Shown: positions 56,005 to 64,000 of the stretch, one piece after another
How the letters are laid out: each line of letters starts with the position of its first letter
Numbering within the stretch: the stretch's first letter is position 1
Assembly: GCA_030035585.1 (NCBI GenBank)
Contig: CM057469.1
Coordinates: 116,724,650-116,788,649, forward strand
Source of the DNA: Dugong dugon
Lineage: Eukaryota; Chordata; Mammalia; Sirenia; Dugongidae
Direction: 5' to 3'
Length of the DNA: 64,000 bases
Notes under the pieces: model-generated
What the model was told of the DNA's origin: nothing
The model's database searches: none
The model's input: the letters and a program-made list of their open reading frames with translations, nothing else
Translations under genes and position numbers: made by a program

Positions 56005-56465
56005 ACCCCCCTGTCAGTTTGTTGTACTGTGGTGGATTATGTATTGCTCTGATGTTGGAAGCTATGCCACCAGTATTTCAAAAACCAGAAGGATTACCCA
56101 TGGTGGATACCTTTCAGCAGAACTTCCAGACTGACACAGACTAGAAAGAAAAGCCTAACAAACTATTTCCAAAAATTAACCAGTGAAAACCTTATGGATT
56201 ACAACAGAACACTGTCTGACTCGCTTGCTTTGGACATGTCAACAGAAGGGATCAATCACTAGAGGAAGACATCATGTTTAGTGAAGTGGAAGGCCAGCAA
56301 GTGTGTAGGAGACCTTTGGTGAGATGGATTGGCACAGAAGCCGCAGTGATGGACTTGAATACGTTGGCAATTATGAGGATCATGCAGGACCGGGCAACAT
56401 TTTGTTCTGTTGTACGTAAAGTCACCATGAGTTGAAGTCAACCCTATGGCAGCTAACAACATATT
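56005..56465 (+). mobile_element. Internally deleted RTE LINE
   Basis: The left part has RTE 5' UTR-like text (CTGATGTTGGAAGCTATGCC, CAGCAGAACTTCCAGACTGA, AACAGAACACTGTCTGACT). Near 56220 it passes directly to the RTE 3' end (CTTTGGACATGTCAACAGAA, AAGACATCATGTTTAGTGAA, GTTCTGTTGTACGTAAAGTC), skipping the whole ORF. The 3' part aligns with 26150-26395. Confidence 0.75.
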
Positions 56466-56639
56466 ATCTATTAGTTTATCTGCTTTAATTTACATGGGGA
56501 GAGAGAATTTGACTAATTGCAGAATTCAAAACTTTCTCTGAAAAATTGTGTTAATGCACATTTTTCTCAGATTTATCATAAACTTTAAGCAAACACAAAC
56601 TTGCTATCCAAAACCTAAACATGTTTTGTGGTAGGCAGC

Positions 56640-57170
56640 TTAGAATGTGGATCCAATGATTCCCCACTTCCTAATATTTAAGCTCTTGCGTAATCCCTTC
56701 TTTTGAGTGTGTGCTGGACATAGTAGTTTGCTTCTAATGAATAGAGTACTTTAAGGTGATAAGATGTCACTTCCATAAGAAGTGACAAAAGACCATGATA
56801 TTTCACCTTGTTTGCTCTCTCTCTGGCTCTCCTCATGTGCTTGCTCTGATGAAGCAAGAATGGCTCACATGGCAAGGATCTTAAATTGGCAATGAACATT
56901 GGGAAATTGAGGACCTCAGTCCACCAGCTCTCAGGAAACCAAGTGAGTGAACACGTAAGCTGATCTTTCTCCAGTTGAGGCTCTAGATGAGCCCATAGTT
57001 CTATCCTATATCTTGACTGCAACCTTGTGAAAGACCCTGAAGCAAATGACTCAGCCGAGCTGTTCTCCAATTCCTGACTCACAAAACCATGAGGTAATAA
57101 ATTTGTGCTATATTAAGCTGCAAAATTTGGAGGCAAGTGGTTATACAGCAATAGACAACTAAGACAGACA
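56640..57170 (+). repeat. Old solo LTR, ERVL/MaLR type
   Basis: TTGAGTGTGTGCTGGACATA, GATAAGATGTCACTTCC, CATGAGGTAATAAATTTGTG and ACAGCAATAGACAACTAAGACAG appear in LTR order. Confidence 0.65.
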
Positions 57171-57549
57171 AATAGTAGGAATTTGACTTTTTTACCAAAG
57201 GAAGAATATTCCATAGGAAAATTTCAAACATGTACATAGCCACAAATAGAAATTTAAGAAACATTCTATATCAATATGTGCAATTTAATGAAGTGGGTAG
57301 AACAGTTATGAAAAGATAAAATGGAGTATAAAAGGTAGCAGACACAGGAACAGAGTCTCTCTAAAAGTGTCTCTTCCATCAGGTATTCACTAGGTTCCAA
57401 CTGGTACTCTACAACTGCTATTTTCCTTTCTGCCTCTGCCTATTGTGCCTGCCCTGCCTCTCCACCCCATCTCCTATCTTAGGAACACCCTGATGGTTTC
57501 TTAGCAGATTTTTCTGCTCTAATTAGCCCTAGTCATCTTTTGTTTACAA
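57171..57549. other. Apparently single-copy DNA
   Basis: No recognised repeat or gene. Confidence 0.35.
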
Positions 57550-57711
57550 TAAAAAACAAACCTATTGCCATTGAGTTGATTCCAACTCATAGTGACCCTA
57601 TAGGACAGAATAGAACTACCTCATAGAGTTCCCAAGGAGCGGCTGGTGGACTAGAACTGCTTACCTTTTGGTTAGCAGCTGTAGCTCTCAAGCACTGTAC
57701 CACCAGGGCCG
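57550..57711 (-). mobile_element. AfroSINE, short type
   Basis: Tail side AAACAAACCTATTGCCATTG, head end GTACCACCAGGGCC. Confidence 0.92.
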
Positions 57712-58369
57712 GTCACTCTAAATGTGAATATGGGTCAAATGATGGGGTTGTATACACATGGTCTGCAATTTGGTTCAGCTGAGATTGAGAGGAGCATGAA
57801 TGTCTCCCCAAGGGAAAGAAAGGGATTCACGTTACCACTTAGATACCCGTGATTAAAATTCTGTTAGTTCTGTTAGTGACTTTTGCTTACCCTTGCCTTG
57901 GAGGGGCTATGCTAGAAAAAGGAAAGAAATTATTTTATCTGAAATAACCTTGTTTGCTGATTTCTCTACCCTGAAAGATGAAACCAAGAAAGGAAATTTG
58001 TATCTGACTAGGTTCTTCTCACAGGTCAACTGGAAGTACACTAGAATACTATTGGACAGATCTAAGAATCATCATACTTTACCAAATGAAGGGGCAAACT
58101 GGTTTTGAAGATGCTAGACAGTCACGGTTAGTAGATGAAACAGATGCATGGGACTTTGTATCTCTTTAATGTCCACGATGATTCTTTGATATTTTTTTCC
58201 AATGTCTTTTGGAGAGGTGAGAGCTTCCAAAGAGCCTGAAATAAAAGTCAGAAGGTTTTGACTTACAAAGGACACAGGGACTTTACCAAGGAGCCAGGTT
58301 TTTCAAAGATGGGTCAATTTCCAAGTTGCATTGTCCTCAAAGCAGAAAAGTCAAAAGGATCCAAGTTCT
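57712..58369. other. Apparently single-copy DNA
   Basis: No recognised repeat or gene. Confidence 0.35.
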
Positions 58370-58535
58370 GATCTCTACTCTGATATTGATTTGTTATATG
58401 CCCCAGGGCCAGATGTTGAACCTCCCGTGGTTTCTTCTTCTTATGTGTGAAACTGAGATGAAAATTCTGAGCCTCAAAGTGATTTAGTGGAAATTAAACA
58501 ATAGCTTAAAGCCCTTTGAAAAGGTGAATTGGTAA
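58370..58535 (+). mobile_element. MIR SINE, diverged
   Basis: TTATATGCCCCAGGGCCAGA and GTGTGAAACTGAGATGAAAA follow the MIR order weakly. Confidence 0.55.
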
Positions 58536-59105
58536 GTGTTTCTTTTAGCTTCTATTAGATGGTACACAATTTTCCATTTAGGTGAAAATTAACTTCAAAC
58601 TTATCAAACTTCAGTTTTGACTTAATCACCTGTTGATTGGTGATTCTAAAAAAATCAATTGTAGGATGTTTGAAACAGCAAATATTAGTGAACACGCTGA
58701 AAGTTCAGATACCAGGGTAACCTAGGAGGAAAACTAACCTTTGACGATGCCCTCCCCCATGGTGTCTTTCACAACTCCTGTCCTCCCAAGCAGGTGGGGG
58801 TCCCCGTATGGAATCTGACTGCAATTTAAAGTATTGTTCCCTTTGTGATTTAATTGCTGCAAGCCAAATATAGAGTATTTATTCTGAAATTTCCATTAAC
58901 AACATAAAATAAAACAAGAGCAGTAATACCTTCCATTAGCATTTTCTCTTCAAATAATTGTTTTACTTACATTGTTGAGTAATTCTTTCCCAGCAGACCA
59001 GGCAAATTCTGTGAATGCCAGAAAGCAACCCACAGGCAAATTCACAAAGGAGCTAGAAAGGACTTAGAGAGCAAGGTGAAGTTCTCACATGTGTCACTGA
59101 AAATC
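58536..59105. other. Apparently single-copy DNA
   Basis: No recognised repeat or gene. Confidence 0.35.
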
Positions 59106-59350
59106 AGTATAGCATAGTAGTTAAGCATTTGGGCTGTGGAGTCATACTCAGCTTGAGTTCAAATATCATATAAGTCATTTACAGGCAGTCTGCGCTGGGA
59201 CAAAAGGAAGTCTTAGATTTTTCTTGTCTTTTCTTCTGTAGAGAGTTCCCTGAAGTCAGTGACCATGGCTTCTTTGCTGTTGTATCTGAAGCATCTGACA
59301 CCTACCTAGCTTGGGCTTAAGAAATATTTGCAGAATCAATTAGATCAATA
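59106..59350 (+). mobile_element. MIR head and L2/MIR-like end
   Basis: AGTATAGCATAGTAGTTAAG and GGCTGTGGAGTCATACTCAG are a MIR head; 59230-59345 has an L2-like end (AAGAAATATTTGCAGAATC). Confidence 0.6.
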
Positions 59351-60150
59351 AATTAAGGACTGTGCTGCTTCATATTTTTAGAAGAAAGTGGACTAGTTGT
59401 ACCCCAACAAATGAACACTAGAGTCACCCTACATGGAAATTTGGAAGAGGGAAAGATGGTTCTCTAAGGGTTTTCCCAAAATTCCCAGGGCGGTTTTCTA
59501 AGAATTTTATTCCTCAGGATTTAGAAGAAGCTTCTACTCAGAAAGCACAGTAGCAGATGCAGAATTGCTGCTGAAGAAGACATGTGCCCTATGAGAGGAC
59601 ACAGTAGTAGTTCCTTTCAAGCAAATTTGCTTAGGGAAGTAGAAATCTCCTCATGTACAGGAGCAAAATTACTCATTGTCCTCAGCCTCACAGAAAGCCC
59701 AGGAATTTGCCCGAACTCTTCTAGTGACCTATTCCTTTGATGGAGGAGAAAAGGTTTAATGTGCTGACAATGCTGATTTAATATAATGTGCAGTTGCTTT
59801 TCAATTCTCAAAAAGATTACAGCTTTCAGTTGAAGCCCAGAGAATAAACTAGATTGGAAAGGACAGTGGTACCTGGACAACAAACCCAAAGCTAGAATGT
59901 TGTAGCTGATATAAAAAGTAAACTTAGAATTTTCACCAAATAATACTGAGGCATATGCCAAAAACTCTAATCCTAAAGGAGTCCTACACCAAGAGTTTGA
60001 TAATGTTTAGTTTCCTCTAATCCACTTTTTAAGTTGTTGTTTCATTTTCTTCCCAATGTCATTACAAAAAATAACTTGTCCAAAGACATTTTTTATAAAA
60101 TGTGTATTTTGATGTCTATATAATAACTTTGAGAAATAATTCCCAGAAAA
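59351..60150. other. Apparently single-copy DNA
   Basis: The 114-residue minus frame 59617-59961 has no domain or conserved motif. Confidence 0.35.
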
Positions 60151-60747
60151 TATAGATGCATAATCTGGAGCAAGGGAGAATGAAGTAAACCAAAGACACA
60201 AGGGTAAGATCAGCCCACAGGACTAATGGACCACGACTACCACAGCCTCCACCAGACTGAGTCCAGCACAACTAGCTAGTGCCCAGCTACCACCACTGAC
60301 TGCTCTGACAGGTATCACAATACAGGGTCCCGAACAGAGCTGGAGAAACATGTAGAACAAAGTTCTAATTCACAAAAAAAGACCAGACTTACTGGTCTGA
60401 CAGAGACTGGAGAAACCCCAAGAGTATGGTCCCAGAACACCCTTTCAACTTAGTGCTGAAGTCACTCCTGAGGTTCACCCTTCAGCCAACGATTAGACAG
60501 GCCCATAAAACAAAACAAGGCTAAATGGGCACACCAGCCCGGGGGCAAGGACGAGAAGGCAGGAGGAGACAGGAAAGCTGTTAACAGGGAACCCAAGGTT
60601 GAGAAGGGACAGTGTTGACATGTAGTGGGCTTGGCAACCAATGTCACAAAACAATACCTGTATTACTTGTTTAATGAGAAACCAATTTACTCTGTAAACC
60701 CTCAGCTAACATACAATAAAAAATTTTTTTGAAATATACAGATGCAC
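60151..60747 (+). mobile_element. L1 3' end fragment (lineage B)
   Basis: 60165-60730 matches 38385-38940 closely (GGACCACGACTACCACAGCC, GGAACCCAAGGTTGAGAAGG). The flanks ATAGATGCATA and ACAGATGCACA are a decayed duplication. Confidence 0.88.
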
Positions 60748-60794
60748 AGCTTAAAATAGGAGAGCCAATATACTGCTATTTACTCATTTACACA

Positions 60795-61295
60795 AAGAGT
60801 GTATCTTAGTTTTCTAGTGCTGCTATAACAGAAATACCACAAGTAGATGGCTTTAACAAAGAGAAATTTAATCTCTCACAGTTTAGGAAGCTAGAAGTCT
60901 GAATTCAGAGTGCCAGATCCAAGAGAAGGTTTTCTCTCTCTCTGTTGGCTCTGGGGGAAGGTCCTTGTCATCAATCTTCCCCTGGTCTAAGAATTTGTCA
61001 GAGCAAGGACCCAAGTCCAAAAGACACCTTCTGTTCCCAGCTCTTCTTTCTTGGTGGTACGTGGTCCCCCTGTCTCTCTACTGGCTTCTCTCTTTTATAT
61101 TTCAAAAGAGATTGACTAATCTTGTAGATTGAGTCCTGCCTCATGAACATCATAGAGGTAAGATTTACAACACATAGGAAAATCGCATCAGATGACAAAA
61201 TGGTGGACAATCACATAATACTGGGAATCATGGTCTAGCCAAGTGGACACACACACTTTTGGGAGACACAATTCGTAGTATAGGGTAACAAAGAT
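60795..61295 (-). repeat. Solo MaLR LTR (SINE-free site)
   Basis: 60800-61290, antisense, same family as the provirus LTRs; flanks AAGAG and AAGAT. At the position where the provirus LTRs carry the SINE, it reads CTCATGAACATCATAGAGG without interruption. Confidence 0.88.
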
Positions 61296-61309
61296 AAGAA
61301 GAAGTCTGG

Positions 61310-61480
61310 AAGGGCAGTTAAGAGACCTGGGTTTAAGTCCTCACATGGTCATTATCAAGATAGATATCTTTGGGGAAGTACATTTTTCCTCCTTGGGCCT
61401 GGGTTTTTTCATGGGAAAAATAAAAAGGCTGCACTATCTGATCTCTGTACTGATGGTTGTCACTATTTTTCCCCCAAGCC
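61310..61480 (+). mobile_element. MIR SINE, diverged
   Basis: GAGACCTGGGTTTAAGTCCT and TCCTTGGGCCTGGGTTTTTT then GAAAAATAAAAAGGCTGC follow MIR order. Confidence 0.6.
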
Positions 61481-61740
61481 ATTCCAACAAACCCTCAGTC
61501 ACTGAAGAAATATTTACTTTATCCTATAAAAAATGATTTTCCAGACAAGTCCACATTTCATTTTTATGCTCCTTCCTGAGTAATAAACTTTAAGAATGAT
61601 GATCCTTCTACCTTGCCAGCAGATGAGGAACAAAGGGAGGATGTGAGAATCTGAAGAAAGAAAACCAAAACCATGTGTGAAGGAGCTAGTCAGCAAAGAA
61701 ACTGTCTGATGCTCTTGGTCTATAAAGTGCTCTTTTAAGG

Positions 61741-62430
61741 TTAAGTACGAACTAGTTGCTGTTGAGTCAAGTCCTACTCTTGGTGACCCCATGGGTGTCA
61801 AGAGTAGAACTGTGCTCCACAGGGTTTTCAACGGCTGGTTTTTTGGAAGTAGACTATCAGGCCCTCTTTTGAGGTGCCTCTGGGTAGACTCATACCTCCA
61901 ACCTTTCAGTTAGCAGCTGAGCATGTTAACCATTTGCACCATCCAGGGACTACAAGTTAAGTACCAAAAAAGCAAGCAAAAAAGAAAATCAGTTGCTGGC
62001 AGACGATTTCAACTCATAGCAACTCCATGTGTTGTAGAGCTTCTGCTCTGTGCTCCATAGAGTTTTCAAGGCTGTGGCCTTTCCAAAGCAGATCGTCAGA
62101 CCTTTCTTCTGAAGCACCTCTGCGTGGGTTCCAACCCCCCGCTTTTCAGTCAACAGTCCAATTAGTAGTCAAGCACTTAACAGTTGTAACACCTAGGGAT
62201 TCCAAAGATTAAGTACCAAACCCAAAAACCAAACTCTTTGCCATGGAGTCGATTCCAACCCACAGCAACCCTATAGGGCAGAATAGAACTGCCCCATAGA
62301 GTTTCCAAGGAGCAGTTGATGGATTTGAACTGCCTACCTTTTGGTTAGCAGCCTGAGCTCTTAACCACTGCGCCACCAGATTAAGTACCAAACCCAAAGC
62401 CCATTGCCATCCAGTCAATTCTAATTAGTT
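61741..62430 (-). repeat. Tandem pile-up of four antisense AfroSINEs
   Basis: Units: 61750-61950 (long type), 61985-62202 (long type), 62218-62378 (short type, head end cut), 62390-62427 (tail end only). The word TTAAGTAC(C/G) occurs at 61741-61749, 61957-61965, 62209-62217 and 62381-62389, once at each unit boundary. Confidence 0.88.
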
Positions 62431-62509
62431 ACTTGAGTGGTTTACCACCTGCCGTCCAGGGCGTTTCCTCTGAATAGTAATTGCATAGACCAGCAAGGAC
62501 ACTGGATTT

Positions 62510-62655
62510 CAAATCCTAGGACTGCCACTCACTAGCTGTGTGACTTCATCTGAAAAAGTGAGCATGAAATGTACCTCATAGGCTTCCATGAGAGGTGGAT
62601 ATTGCATTTTATCTGAGTGCTTACACAGTACTCAGGTTACAAGCAGGGGCCTACC
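62510..62655 (+). mobile_element. MIR SINE
   Basis: GGACTGCCACTCACTAGCTG and GTGTGACTTCATCTGAAAAA, then GTACCTCATAGGCTTC. Confidence 0.75.
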
Positions 62656-63009
62656 TACAGAAAACAGAGCTTAGCTAGAGAAATTGCGGAAAGATTTCTC
62701 ACAGTTGGCGATGGAAACTGTGACAGCCAATAGAAACTGATAGTACATGTGAATGCAAATTGAGTGGGCTTTACTCCCATTAGCACATATAAACCACAAC
62801 TTGTGTTACAAGAGTTTCTGGCAGCATCAGTCTAACTGGAGAAGGGGGCAAGAAGCTAAGTCTTTGTGTAAATAGCATCAAGTAAAATTTAGTCTCATTA
62901 GGTATTGGGTAAATCTGTGCTGTGGATGGGTAAGGAGGGGGAAATAATTCTGACATCCTAATCTTCTGATATTAAATTTCCAGAAACTCTAGGCCAGGAG
63001 TATCCTACT
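62656..63009. other. Apparently single-copy DNA
   Basis: No recognised repeat or gene. Confidence 0.35.
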
Positions 63010-63185
63010 ACATTTTCTTATAACCTACTGCTGTCTAGTCAATTCCGACTCGTAGCAACCCTATAGGACAGAGTAGAACTGTCCCATAGGGTTTCCAAGG
63101 AGCAACTAGTAGATTCAAACAGCTGACCTCGTGGTTAGCAACCAAGCTCTTAACCACTGCACCACCAAGTCTCCACATTTTCTTA
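63010..63185 (-). mobile_element. AfroSINE, short type, with perfect target duplication
   Basis: The element at 63021-63174 is flanked by ACATTTTCTTA at 63010-63020 and 63175-63185 with no mismatch, so it is among the younger copies here. Confidence 0.95.
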
Positions 63186-64000
63186 CAGACAGTATAAATT
63201 ATATTCCTAATGTACAGAACATAAATCTAGGATTTATGGCAATAAAAACAATTTTTTTTTAATTCTTGTAACAGCTCTGATGAGACCCTGGTGAATCTTG
63301 AATAAGCCATTCTGAACTCTATCACATACTTCTGTGGATTTACACTGGAATAAAGAAAACTTTCTCCATATTTTCAAATTTTGATTTCATCTAAGGATAT
63401 TTACTATATAATATCTGTAGTTTTAATGAATTTTTTTTCAGTTTCTTGTAGACTTGTTATTTTATCTTCAGATGACTTCAATATGTCAGATTTTATGTTT
63501 AAACAGTGTTCTGAGGTATTCATGCATTTATTTTAGAACTTAAAAATGTTAACAATAATTAGTCTATTTGTCAAAATCTTTCAAGTTGCTTAGCTCTAAG
63601 GATTAATAGAGTTTTGTTCAATGATCCAGGTAAGTAAAAATGGCATGCTTATCAGATTAAAAGTTGACACAGAGCAGAATGTCCTAGATCTCCAATAGAC
63701 CTGTTGAAACATAGTAGATTGAGATGAGACCAGTGGAGAACAGTTTGTAGTTACAGGAAGTAGTTGGTATCTGTGAGTTCCAATATGGGGCCTATGATGG
63801 ACAGAATATAGAGTATAGGAATACAGAAGTAAACAATATTCAGAAATTGAGGTGGGCAGTAGGTAGTTGGCTGCTTTGGTTCATATAACAGTTATTCTGG
63901 CTACCCGTAGACACATATGTCTAATCTGTTGTGTCACGAAATGTTGATATCCATATGGTTCAGTGGAAATCATGGCTTGAGAGCTCAAACTCTGTAGACC
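63186..64000. other. Apparently single-copy DNA to the window end
   Basis: AT-rich, no recognised repeat, RNA gene or coding frame. Confidence 0.4.

Noticed and set aside
61741-62430. CRISPR-like array because of evenly recurring TTAAGTACC
   Set aside because: The spacers are SINEs and the repeat is a target word; the genome is mammalian.
15563-63174. tRNA-like sequences with box A and box B at many sites
   Set aside because: They are the heads of AfroSINEs, followed by the SINE body and tail; none folds or continues as a complete tRNA gene.

Overview
The window is nuclear DNA from a placental mammal of the clade Afrotheria, most likely an elephant. The main evidence is at least twenty copies or fragments of the tRNA-derived AfroSINE, a family restricted to afrotherians, together with RTE-type LINEs, a lineage-specific L1 family and MaLR/ERVL elements. 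Elephant is an inference; manatee, hyrax or another afrotherian cannot be excluded without a search. No host protein-coding exon, rRNA, true tRNA gene or CRISPR array could be supported. The long open frames belong to transposable elements or have no coding signature.

Layout. 1-13045 is a near full-length L1 (5' UTR, broken ORF1, broken ORF2, 3' UTR) split inside the ORF2 reverse transcriptase by a complete ERVL-type endogenous retrovirus at 3288-9795. The provirus has two LTRs of about 483 bp, a 5-bp target duplication CAGGT, a tRNA-Leu-like primer binding site, degraded gag, pro, pol (RT, RNase H, integrase) and a dUTPase downstream of integrase, and no env. 13046-15420 is an ancient L1 carrying nested RTE, AfroSINE and hAT insertions. 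15730-25470 is mostly single-copy DNA with LTRs, MIR and L2 relics and an inverted AfroSINE pair. 25475-26395 is a truncated RTE LINE, followed to 28240 by an old antisense L1. 32165-32712 is an L1 3' end, abutting a MaLR provirus on the minus strand (32715-35360) whose two LTRs each carry an AfroSINE at the same site. 36171-38955 is a second, 5'-truncated L1. From 39 to 64 kb there are solo MaLR/ERVL LTRs, several with perfect 5-bp duplications, a cluster of hAT (MER5/MER20) relics at 48-52 kb, an internally deleted RTE at 56.0-56.5 kb, another L1 3' end at 60.2-60.7 kb and a pile-up of AfroSINEs at 61.7-62.4 kb.

How the parts relate. The autonomous elements (L1, RTE, ERVL) and their probable dependants (AfroSINE with RTE, MaLR with ERVL) occur side by side. 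Shared 3' tails (AfroSINE and RTE) and similar primer binding sites (ERVL and MaLR) support these pairings. Nesting gives a relative history: ancient L1, hAT and MIR/L2 relics first; then the L1 at 1-13045; then the ERVL inside it; AfroSINEs at several levels. All coding regions are broken by stops and frameshifts. I found no new cellular system; the most interesting signal is the SINE-bearing MaLR provirus.
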